In this document: piece by piece, positions 38,098-49,620 of the stretch
Numbering within the stretch: position 1 is the first letter of the stretch
Layout: the number at the start of each line of letters is the position of its first letter
DNA from: Calendula officinalis
Lineage: Eukaryota > Streptophyta > Magnoliopsida > Asterales > Asteraceae
Length of the DNA: 64,000 bases
Assembly (NCBI GenBank): GCA_963853835.1
Contig: OY970823.1
Coordinates: forward strand, 66,597,845 to 66,661,844
Direction of reading: 5' to 3'
Program-made: the position numbers and the translations under genes
The notes under the pieces: generated by a model
Database searches by the model: none
What the model saw: the letters and a program-made list of their open reading frames with translations, nothing else
Told to the model about the DNA's origin: nothing

Positions 38098-40990
38098 AAG
38101 AAAAAAAAGAGTAAATTCTTTGAAAAAAGTTACATTTCATAAAACCATTTTAAAGTTTTCAATGAAAATAGTAACTATTTCAAATTAGTTTTAAGTTTTA
38201 ACAAATATGTCTATTTTCCTTATAAGATAATTTAAAGTGGCTTTAAAAACACCGTTGATAAAAAATAAAAAAAAATCAATATTGAACCGTTCACAAACAC
38301 ATTTTTTCCTTAACAAACGAACACGAAGAAGTTCTCGTTTGTGTTCGTTCGGTTCGTTTACAGGCGTGTCCGTGTAGAAATCAATAACCGCAATTATTTT
38401 TGCCAAGTAGAAAAATAAGCCCAAAGTTACTGGGCCGGGTTATGGCAAATTTGTAAGATATTTTTCCGGTTCTTATAATAAATAATCAATTTATTAGTTA
38501 TTTATAAGAAACTTGGTCAACTTAGAGCATCAGGTGACTAAAAGCCAAGTCACCATCTTATCCCCACCACCTCAGTATTCTCAATTTCACATTTGCACCC
38601 TTAAATATCCCTTCAATCACAACTCAAAACAAAACAGTTATTTAAGACCCACTAAATTACCTCAGTTACAAAAACATAAAAAAAACATTCACTTTTCTTT
38701 TGAATTCTTCTATTGCTTGTAATTCTTTAAAATTTTCAAAATATCATATTGTTCTATCATTTTTAAATTGTGTGTTTGCGATTACTGCCTTCTCGCGTGA
38801 GGATCAGGGAGATTTCCAACGATTCCCCCATACGTCTAGGGATAACGGGTCTTATACTTTGTTCCTACCGCAACCTAATGAGCGATCATGGGGTGGAACA
38901 CAGACGGTGAAATGACGAGGACCATATGCTCTCTAGGATCACGAAGACGTTCTAAAATATGTGATTGGACAATTTAATCAAGCATTTGGTGTGCATATTG
39001 TAAGTTTTAACAAACATATGTACATAAATCGGATATCATACTAACTAAAAAAATTGTTTTTTTCAAATCCAATGTGTAAAAAACGGTGTAAGAGCCCTAA
39101 CTCATAATATTATTGAGCATATATGATAAATTAATTATGTAAAAGGTACATATATGCAGGGGCAGAACTAGAAATTCCCGCCAACAGTAGCACTTTACAG
39201 GGATCACAAAAGGCGAAGATCAAGAGAGATGCGCCCCTGAGCGAGGACCCCGCTGACCGGACGTTTTCGGTGGGGGACGCCCTTGCGGAGCTCGGGGCAA
39301 CATCTAGAACAAAAATAAATTTAACATAAGGGACTTTGTTATAGAATAATCATGTTTGATTGTGTACACCAACAAGTCCCCAATAACTAATTTCATCATA
39401 CAAAATAACTACACATTTCATAAACATAAAAACTAAAAACTTTACAAGACACATACTTAAAAAATTTATAAAGTTTGGAATATTGCTAACACCTATGTTT
39501 TTTCTAATATTATTACGAGCTATTGAGTGTGTTTTTAATCCAATAGTGCAACCATAATACTAAAAACACTAATACAAAAAAAACTTTATAAAATTACATT
39601 ACGGACAAAAGTTTGAGTAGGGACACGTGCCACCGTGTGCCCTTATATGCTAAAAAGTTAAAAAAAAAAAAAACTAATAAAAGGATATATCTTGTGAATA
39701 GCAAGCATGCTGCTACTTTTAATATGATTGAAATTTAGTAGGTTTATATGGAAGTGACGTTTGTATGAATTTCTTAAACTTATTATCAAATATCATGAGA
39801 TATATTTCTTTTGTTATTGATGTATAAATACCTAATTTTGTGAAAAATTAGAATGTTATATTGAGACATAGAAAATGTTGGATTAATTAAGACGACAAGA
39901 CTATAATTTGAGATGGAGAACTACATGCATATTTAATATTTTCATATATTATATCCATGTTTATCTATTTAAACATTAACATATCCTGAGTATCTAAATA
40001 AAACATCTCATTTTAACTTTTACCGGATTTAGTTAATTATATGTTTAATCTATTTTAACTACATCTCTAATGCCTTTAAAATACTATTCATTCTATTAGC
40101 ATGCACTTCACTTGAAACATGAAAACCAATCCCAGTTAGTCCATTTTAAAATAGAAAATGCCTAACCATTTGTTATTTATCAAATTAAATAGATTCATTA
40201 AACTTCCTTCTATGCCAATTAAATCTAGATCATTTGGCCATCAATCATTGTTTTAAGGGGTTTATCTTCAAAATGCATTGTATTAAAGACTTGTTAAGGG
40301 TATTCAACATGAGATTACTAAAGACGTGAGGTTTATTCCCAAAAAAAGAAGATATGTTCGAGTAATGCATACTGCCTGTTGATTGTCACTACATATATCG
40401 AATCGCTAACTTACTAACTTGCGAGTTACAAAAAAAAAATCCTTTTATGACAACTTTTAAATTTTCAAATTTATTTTTAATTAAAACATGACTCATCCAC
40501 TCAATTATTTAAAGCTCCACTCAATTATTTTAAAATTGACATTGTGTGGCCGGACTGTTTTTGGATTTATTTTTGAGTGGGCTTGCGTTGGAGACTTGCG
40601 GTACTGGGCTTTTTCTTCCTTTTATTTGTTTTTCTGGAACGGAAAGTTACTTAATGATCTGACATATGCAGCAACAACTAAACGATCATTATGTATTCGA
40701 ACATATTTTATTTTTTGGAAATAAATCTAACCTCTTTTTTATCAACTGAGGAATATCTTCAATAAGTCTTGAACTTAAGATCTATTGAAGATAAACCCAG
40801 GCAATTATTAGTGCCGGATTGATCTAGACCGACTGGATGCTAACATATATTTGGGATTTTTAAAAGAAATTATAAAATGTGCGGGTAGAACAGGGCAGCA
40901 ATAGCTTATCAACATTTGACCGACCTTTGTGGCCAACCGCCTTAAATTTTTGACCTCTTCACGCGTTTTCTGCCCAAACCGACATACATA
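38098..40990. other. Gene-poor stretch with TE fragments
   Basis: No supported gene. 38513-38915 contains open frames without recognisable domains. 39170-39650 is a TIR element copy, listed separately. Most of the rest is AT-rich sequence. The 78-codon frame at 40488-40724 shows no family signature. Confidence 0.5.
39170..39650 (+). mobile_element. Small TIR element (copy B of the family at 2868-5862)
   Basis: The left end GGGGCAGAACTAGAAAT, followed by CAGTAGCACTTTA, parallels 2870-2910. The right end GACACGTGCCACCGTGTGCC parallels 5825-5845. At about 480 bases it is the only uninterrupted copy in the window, though it is diverged. Confidence 0.5.
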
Positions 40991-40995
40991 TTCAT

Positions 40996-41005
40996 CTATA
41001 TATAG
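40996..41005 (+). promoter_or_regulatory. TATA box candidate of the 41-49.6 kb locus
   Basis: CTATATATAGA sits in a stretch of more balanced base composition. It is followed 25-35 bases later by a pyrimidine-rich ACACCCTCGTCTCC, a plausible transcription start. This is the only promoter-like signal near the repeat-built locus. Confidence 0.45.
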
Positions 41006-41114
41006 ATGGCACCCCATCCATCAATTCGCACACCCTCGTCTCCTGATTGGCGCTTTCTTCAGACGCAACGTTTTTTTAAGCCTCTTCTGGTATTAATTTT
41101 ATTTTACGATTTAG

Positions 41115-41640
41115 ATTTCTAGTAAGATTGTAGAAGCAGCGATTGATAGTTTTGATAACAAAATTGTTAGGTGATTTTCGATTATAATCCGTTTGTTACA
41201 GAGTCAATCGACGCCTTCGATTTGAAGGCTTTTAGCTTAATCAATCGATTATTTAGACAAACGGTTTATTGTTTTGATTTCTAATCAATTTGTAGAAGCA
41301 GAGATCGTAGTTTTAATATCAATTTTCGGTGATTTTGGATTATAAAATATTAAAATCTGTTTGTTATAGCGCCGATCGTTACCCCCTGTTTGAATTTGAC
41401 GGTGGTTTGCTTCATCGAACGATAATTGGATCTTAAAGTTGCGTGGTTGGCCAGATCCACATCCTTGACGTTTTTCGGGTTCTTCTTCTCGTGTCTTAGA
41501 CAAACGCTTCTAGTCTTGAATCTTGATTTCTTATCAGTTTGTAGAAGCAGAGATCGTAGTTTTCATATCAAAATTGTTTGGTGATTTTGGATTATAAATA
41601 TTAAAATCTGTTTGGTACAGCGTCAATCGATGTCCCTTAT
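41115..41640 (+). repeat. Three-copy repeat at the start of the 41-49.6 kb locus
   Basis: Units starting at about 41115, 41277 and 41525 share TTGTAGAAGCAGAGATCGTAG, GGTGATTTTGGATTATAA, and an ending like CTGTTTGTTACAGCGTCAATC. The third and second copies are closest. The phrase following each copy (GTTTGCTTCATCGA, then TTCTTCTAG) is also shared. Confidence 0.85.
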
Positions 41641-43939
41641 TTAAAGGTTGTTTGCTTCATCGATCGCAAATTGGTTTTTAAAGCTGCGTTGTCGGCCAGA
41701 TACATCCTTCAACGTTTTCAGGTTCTTCTAGTGGACAAACGGTTTCTAGCTCGTTCTTCTCTTTCGATCTATATTTGTGAGTAACTAAGTATTGATTTGC
41801 ATGCTAATTTTCACGGTCAATTGGGCTGTTGGTACATTATGATTATGTGTTGTTAGTTACGGATTTCATAATAAGCGGCTCTAGATTCTTCTTGTGATAT
41901 CTTTCTGTAGGTGACTATGAGTTTGATTTCAAGGCTATTTGATATGGCAGATCGCACCTATCATCAGCTGTACATCACAGCGGATTACAGGTTCATCTAG
42001 GTGATTATTATTATTTTGCCATAAAGCTTTCTATTAATCTATTTTGGCAGATGCATCATGATGTTGGTTCATAGCTGGTTGAGAGAGTGATTTGAGGCAT
42101 TATATAACTAGCATCTATTTGGTAACACTTTTTTGTTATATCTCGCGGCAGAACAGTCTAAAAGGGTTGGGTAGTTATATCCTAGAGTTTTGTAAGTTGA
42201 TTTCTGTCCGGAAAACATCATTATCATTAGCCTGTTGCTATTGGTTCCGGTACATCTGTTGGTTGCCTTTGTGGTTCTTTTCTTAGTTAGGTTGCCTTGG
42301 TTGCTTCTATATCTTGCCTTCTTTTTAATATCCTTTCGGCATCACCATCAAGAGTCATGAGATGATTTCTTGTGTATTTCTAGGGTTCGGTGGATTGTTG
42401 TGAGATGGTTGGATATTGGACCTATTGGTTGCTACATATTCCTCTTAATTGTATGATTCCCTTCCCAGTTGGCAAACAACATTAATTCTCTTTAGGGCTT
42501 GCTCAGTTGCTGTGCTTGGATGATCACTTACAAGTTTCATGTTTGTTTCTTTTAGGTAAAATTTGGGTGAAAGGTGACTGGGTTAATCACCAAGATTTTG
42601 TAGTCAGTTTCTGTAGGCTGCTGAGGGTTTCTTATATTAGTTTAGATTCTTTTTAATCTATCATGCGGGTATTGGTAAATTTTCTGTTAGGTTAACATAC
42701 TAAACACAACCTTTTGATGCTTTCCTTTATCTCTTATACTGCGTGGCTTGACAGGGAGGTGTAAATTGATTAATGAAACCACATGGGTATTGAAGGCTTT
42801 ATACTTTAGATGGTAAAGATGACCTAGTTGGATAATGGTATTTGCAAGTTCTAGCGGCTTTATTCTTTTCACTACTTCATTTTGAGTTTTCCAAGTATTT
42901 CTTTTGAAGGGCTGAATAACATGAAAGGCTGACCGGTTTGCTTTAGATTTATTTGCTATATACTTCCTGGTTTATGTACACTCAAATGGTGTTGTTTGAC
43001 AGTTTGACAACAGATCTTTTGATGTATCCTTGCAGATTTTTTTAGATCTAGTTAATGTTGTTGGATATAGAGCACTTGTGTCCATGGATGTTAATAAAAA
43101 TTCTTTCTGCAAATTCTCTCTCATTTGATCACATTTCGTATCTTTCTGGTATTTGGTTGCCTTCAACTTAAGGATACACTGAGTTGTTGCTTCTTTGCAC
43201 ATGTTTTGCAGAAAGAACAACATATGGTTGGACCTTTGCATATTGATCAGTATCATGTTGCCTCTGAAAGCCTTCTTTTTTGGTTTTTAGTTCCTAGTTC
43301 CTTACTGACAGACTTCCTTCTTACATTTTTGAAACAATGGATTGTGTTATGTCTGTAGGTTTTTTCGAGCTCCAAATGCCATGCTCCACTTTGGTTTATA
43401 CCTGCTAACATGGTTGGCTATGTGCATGGAGTTTCTTGGTCAATTCCTTACCTTGACTTCTACCTTTTTCTATTTTCACCCCATTTCTTTTCCTGTTTTT
43501 CTTGTTTTGGATGTTCTTGGCGGTAATGATGGCTCTGAGGATATACGGTTGGACCTTTGCAGTTTGATTAGTATCGTGTCCTATATTTCTTCCTTTTCTA
43601 TTTATTAACCCTTAATGACTGACTTCTTTCTAAGTTCTTGAAATAATCGGATTGTTGTATTTGTAGGTTTGTTGTGTGACCTTCATCGTGGTCCTGCATT
43701 CTGCTGACTCTTTACAGAATTTTCTTTAATTCTTCAATTTTTTTTTCCTCTCATTATTGTGTCTCCATTTCTCGCATGAGTCCTACTCTTTTGATGATAG
43801 GTCCAAGAAAGATTGTGCTTGGATTGGACTGTGCCATCGTGGTTTAATATATCTTGCTAATTGTGCTTGTATCATGTTGTCTCCTAAAAACTTCCCTTTT
43901 TATAGTTTTTATGGTGACCAATTTCTTTTCTACTCCTTG

Positions 43940-46780
43940 AAGGATTGTCTTGATTGTAGGTTTATCGGGTACTGAACACTGGCTTGCATCTTGATGACCA
44001 ATATGCCTGGTTTTCTCCTTCATTGTTGTGATAGTATATCTACAAGTTAATTGGTTTTTGTCATTAATTATAATTTGGAGTTTTCGTTTATCTTGCTTGT
44101 TGCGGTAGGGCTAATAAAGCTTGTGCAGACCTTTGACCTGGTGGTCTGCTTATGCAAAGAAGAAGTAAAAGTAAAAGCATCTTATGAGTCACGCCAAATA
44201 CTTTGAGATAGAAGATTTAAACAGGTTCTATTGATTAGATGACTGAATTTTATATACAACATTATTGGTTATCTAACCCACAGCTGGCAGAGTCATACCT
44301 ATATCAATGTTATTATTCTAAGTGCTTCATTTCAAGTTATGCAAGCATTTGAAGGGTGGAAGAATGAAGAATCGTAACAGGCTGAGCCATTTTGCTTCTA
44401 GATCCACTTGTTTTCTACTTCCTACATATATGAATGCTAGCTTTACAACAGCTTATTTGCTGTACCCTTACAGATTATTCTGGTCATTTATTTCTTCAGT
44501 GGCAAATGAGTACCTGCTAATATGGAGGGCTTGTGAGATGCCTTAGTCGATTCCTTTCTTTGTCGTCTACTTTTCTCTCGACTAATTGTATTTGGTATCT
44601 TTTTAGTCATTAGCCTAATGATATGTGGCGCTGCTTTTGTTTATTTTTACTGCAGAAAAAAACGACACATGGTTGGACCTTAGCAGTTTGATCAGTATCA
44701 TGCCATGTTCTAAAAGACTAAAACCTTCTCTTTGTTACTATTTGATGTGTTATTTATTTCTTCTCTTCTTTCGTGTGGCTTAGTGTAAGGATAAAATTCC
44801 CTTGTTGCAGGTTTAGACAGAAGTGGACATGATTGGGTCATGGATCTTCCAAGCAGATGATTACCATATGTGTTCTCTTCTCTAGTTATTACTTTGTTCA
44901 TTATCCGGTTTCTCTATTTCCTTGCGTAAGCCTGCATGACGGTATTATGTTCTGTGTGTAGGTTTGTTGGGTGACACATTGCCTTCCAGCCATCATCTAT
45001 TGGTTTTTCTAAACATCCTGTGATCATATTCAGTTTTAGCATTATTAACTCTCTATCTGTCATAAGAGAATATGTCTTACTCCTTTGCTGATAGGTCATA
45101 GAAAGCTTGTTTCTGGGCTGGATTATTGTTTACCAATCATCTTGAATAAACGAAGATGACAAAGAGAACATAGTATTTAACTCGTTGGGGCTTAGTGATA
45201 CATGGTTTCATAGTTCTACACATATTTTGCAGAAAAAGCAACACATAGTTGGGCTCACCTTTTCAGCTTGATCAGTAACATGCTGTCTCCTAAAAACATA
45301 TTTTTTCATAGCTTCTATGGTGACCAACTTCTTTTCTACTCCTTGATGGACTGTGTTGGTTGTAGGTTTATTGGGTACTGGACAGTGGCTTGCATCTTGA
45401 TGACCAATATGCCTGGTTTTTTCCTTCAATCGTTGTGATCCTGTATTTACAAGTTAACTGGTTTCTGTCACTAATCATAATTTAGAGTTTCCGTTTACCT
45501 TGCTTCTTTCTGATAGGGCTAATAAAGCTTGTGCAGACCTTTGACCTGCTTATGGAAACAACAAACGGTAAAAGTGAAAGAAAACTGTAAAAGTAAATGC
45601 ATCTTATAAATCTCAGCCATATACTTGGAGATAAAAGACTAAACAGGTTCTGTTGATTAGATGATTGGATTTTTCTACAACATTAATTTGGGGGTGACTC
45701 ACAACTTGCATAGACATGTCTATAGCAAATTCATTATTTTCAGTGCTTCATTTCAAGTTATGGAAGGGTGGAAGAATCACAAGTCATAACAGGCTAAGCC
45801 ATTTAGCTTCTAGATTAACTTGCTTTCTACTTCCTACATCTATGGGATGACTTTGCAAAACCTTGTTTGCTATATCCTTGCAGATTATTTTGGTCATTTC
45901 TTTCTTCAGTGGCAAATGACTACCTGTTAATAGGGTTGGCTTATGGAGCACTTGTAGATGCCTTAGTCGATTCCTTCTTTTAGTCTTCTACTCCTCTTGA
46001 TTATGGTATGTTTTTAGTCTTCAGCTTAATGATACATGGTGCTGGTTTTGTGTATATGTTTTGCAGAAAAAGATGACAGATGGTTGGACCTTAGCATTTT
46101 GATAAGTTTCATGCCATATTACCGTTTTCTAAGACCTACTCTCTCTGTTCTTAGTTACTTGATGAGTGACTTCCTTATTCTGCTATGTCTATAGGTTTGT
46201 TGGGTGCAAAACACTAAGCAATTGGGTCACCAGATGGGCGCGCTTTATTCAATCTCTTTTCACGACTTTCACCTTTTCTTCTCTTAATGCCATTCAACAT
46301 CTTTCTTGCTTGTCTTTTGATATCTTTGGGCTGATAAAAATTTTTGATGGCTGTTTCCAGAGAGTGGATAAAGCTTGAATCTTTGCAACTTGGTCCATCT
46401 CATGCTATGTTCTAAGTCCTTCTTTCTCTGTTCTTAATTCTGTAGTGAAAAGACCCTCTTTTTGGTTTCTGAAATTAGAGGATTGTTTTGTTTGTAGGTT
46501 TGTTGACTCTGAATCCTGCTTGATGTTGACTTGTTTGGTGGTTTTCCTTCAATTTTAGTTTTTCTCTGTATCATTCTCGGGTTTCCATCTTTCCTTATGA
46601 TGCTACTCTACTGATGATAGGTCTAACAGACTTTATGCTTGGATTGGTGCATCGCTGTCCTGGTTTGTTGTCATCTGTTTTGTTCAATCCTTACAACCTC
46701 GTGCTTGTTTATGAAAAAAGTAAATGTACCCATTTCAATTGATGAAATATAAGAGAATTTTTTCTTTTGTAGGCTTTTTG
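43940..46780 (+). repeat. ~1.4-kb imperfect tandem duplication within the locus
   Basis: Long collinear similarity is visible between about 43950-44560 and 45350-45985. Both have GGCTTGCATCTTGATGACCA, then GGGCTAATAAAGCTTGTGCA with GACCTTTGACCTG, then TTTCAAGTTATG, then CTTGTTTTCTACTTCC-like text. The offset is about 1.4 kb. A second offset of about 1.8 kb links 45105-45290 with 46905-47110. Confidence 0.8.
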
Positions 46781-49620
46781 GCTACCAAATACTGTGATCT
46801 AGGGCTGGCTGGTTTTCCTATAATTCTTAAAATTATACTTTTTAGCATTTTTGTTCTGTATGACTTTTACAGAATGTACTCTCTCGCTGACAGGTCTAAC
46901 AAGTTTGCGATTGAATTGGTCCATTGTCATTCATGGTTTATTGCTTTACCAATTGTTATCTTGAATAAAAGAAGATGATAAAGAAAACATGGTATTTAAC
47001 TCGTTTGGCCTTAATGGTACATGGTTTTCATAGTTCTACACATATTCTGCAGCAAAAACAGCACATACTTGGACACACCTTTTCAGCCTGATCAGTACCA
47101 TGCTATGTCCTAAAACCTTCATTCTTTGCTTCTGGTTCATTAATGACTGACTTAATAATAGGTTCCTGACGTGATAGATTTTTATTTGTCTAGGTTTTCT
47201 GCTGAGTACCTTATAATATGGTTGGCCATGGGGCACTTCTCTCAGCAGATAATATTGACTTCTACCTTTTTTATGATTAAATCTGATTATATTTCCGCAT
47301 AGCTTAATATTATGTGGCCTTAACAGCTCTATGTACATATCTGCAGAAAAAATACATGGTTTGGACCTTTGAGTGATTAGTATCATGCAGTGTTCTTATA
47401 ACCTTCTTTTTTTGTCATGAACAAATTTCATTTTTGGTTACCGAAATAAGGCGACCATGTTCTGTTTGTAGGTTTATTGCTTGCTCAACACTGGTGGTCC
47501 TGCATCTCAATTACTCTTTACTGGTTTTTGTTGAATTTTTGTGCATATTTTCTTTTTAGCATACTGGTTTCCATCTTACCTTCATTGCCTCCTTTGTAAA
47601 AAAATCTTGAAATCCCTTGATGATAGATCTAAGGAAGCTTGTGCTTGGATTGGACCATTATCCTTTCTTTCGGGGTCTGGCCCACAACTGATGCAGATAT
47701 GTTTACAGTTTTTTGTTCTTGTTATTCTTGTACATTTTTTAGAAAACGTATATTTATAAGGGTTGAATAATCAGACATTTGAACCCTCCTTGCCTGCATT
47801 CGGCATCTTGTTTGAGGTAGCTTCAGGAGATATTATAATTTCATAAAGTTTAAGGGATCTCTAGGTAAGTTGGTTTTTAATCTGTTTTTAGTTCGTTTGT
47901 TCAGTTGGCCTATTTTAGTTTGTTCGTTTACTTCATCTTTTAGTTGGGAATTGGTAGAGACTACTGGTATGTATCTGAATTGTATTTCAGTAGGACAGCT
48001 GGGAGCAAAACAAAGGACAAGAATGTAGTAAGTGGGAGATTTCTCCTTTCTCTTTGTACATTGAATAATATTTTACTGAAGGTTACAAAAAGAAAAAAAT
48101 GTTCAGTATTTTGTTCATGAGCATTGGTGTAGAGGACTGGACTGTTAATTAAAGCTGCTAGTAACATTGGCTATGAACAGTACAAGAAGTTGGAAAGATA
48201 GAACAAAGGTGATGTTTTTCCATATTTCTTGCATGGTTTGTTGTCTTCACTCTGATTGTTTTGGGTATGGTTTTGTTTGGTACTTTGGCATCAGTAGTTC
48301 TAAGCTTCTAATGGTGGTCCACAACATTTTTCAGTATCGTAGGCATCAAATATATGGCTGAAAAGACACCAGTAACTTCTTAAGACCGCCTTGAATAGCT
48401 CAATATATATATTATAATGGTAATGGTAATGATCACAACTTTTTTCATGGCAAAGTCCAAAACTGGTCTCGTACTTGTGTTACTGTTTTCCCTATGTTTG
48501 AAGTCTAGCTTTCAAGATTGGATTTTCCGTGGATACTTTTTTGGTCACCTTAGTGGCTGTAAAGGTTATAAATGGGTTTCTTTTAAACATGAGGGTTATA
48601 AGTGGACTTTTTTTTAAATGCAAAACTTAATGACATTATTTGGATTTTAAGTTTTTGATATTGGATTTAAAATGCGGTTTCATGGTGTGGCTTTCTGATT
48701 TCTTTGAAGCTGTTATGCAACTCACGAATTGTACATCCTTTTATGCTATATATAGGCAGATGTGTGAATCGATTTATGCGTAGGCAGGAACTACAAAGAT
48801 TCAATTTGATGGGCTTAATGTTTATACTTGAACAAATATCATGCAGAAAGTACTACAGATGGTTGGATCAATATTATGTTGTGTCCTAAGATTTTTTTTC
48901 TCTGTGTTATTGGTTCCTTAATGATGAACTCAATTTTTAGGTTACTGAAACTGACACGTCTGTAGGTTTTTTGGGTGCCAAACACTGATGATTATCTTTT
49001 AATGTGGTTGGCTATGGAGCATTTTTGTCAGCAGATGGATGTGTTAGTTGATATCTTTCTGTGATCTAACCTAATTTCATATATATGTGACTAGCTTAAT
49101 GTTTGTGGCGTTATTGATCTATGTACACGTTTGCAAACGGAACAGGTAGCTGGACTTGGACCTTTGCTGTTCGATTAGGATCATGTGGTGTTCTAAAACC
49201 TTCTTCGTTTGTTCTTAGCTCGTTAACGACCAAAATTCCTTTTTGGTTCCTGAATTAAGTCAGCTGTGTTCTGTTTGTAGGTCTGTCGGTCGCGTTAACA
49301 CCGGTGGTCCTGCATCGTGATAACTCTTAGCTGGTTTTTGTCAAGTTCTTACAGTTATCTTATATTTAGCACCATCAGTTTTCGGTCTTCTCACCATTGT
49401 CTTCTTTTAAAACTGAATCTTGAATCCTTTGATGATAGGTCTTAGAAAGCTTCTGCTTGGATATTTCCATTATACTTTTTTTGGGGTCTAAAGCTGGTGC
49501 TGAGATATGTCTTCAGTTTTTTTCTTGTTATTTATGTATTTTTATCATTTGGCTTTAGGTTCGTTAGTCTCTGCTTTCTTGGTATCTCGAAAATAACGTG
49601 ATGTTAATGGCAGTTATTTA

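Larger units (their letters stand above)
41010..49620 (+). other. Unassigned locus built from degenerate repeats of three exon-like motifs
   Basis: No long reading frame exists on either strand. The sequence is T-rich on the plus strand, like intronic DNA, and is punctuated by short conserved islands. Island A is GCAGAAAAA, then ACACATGGTTGGACCTT and TTTGATCAGTATCATGC. Island B is TGTAGGTTTGTTGGGTG, then AAACACTGG. Island C is TTGATGATAGGTCTAAGAAA, then GCTTGTGCTTGGATTGGAC. Each is preceded by AG, often after a pyrimidine run, like a splice acceptor. A occurs about 10 times (43208, 43540, 44655, 45230, 46063, 47050, 47344, 48842 and 49135 among others), B about 12 times and C about 8 times. 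It could be a long non-coding RNA gene, a decayed tandemly duplicated gene, or an unknown repeat. I do not assign a function. Confidence 0.55.
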
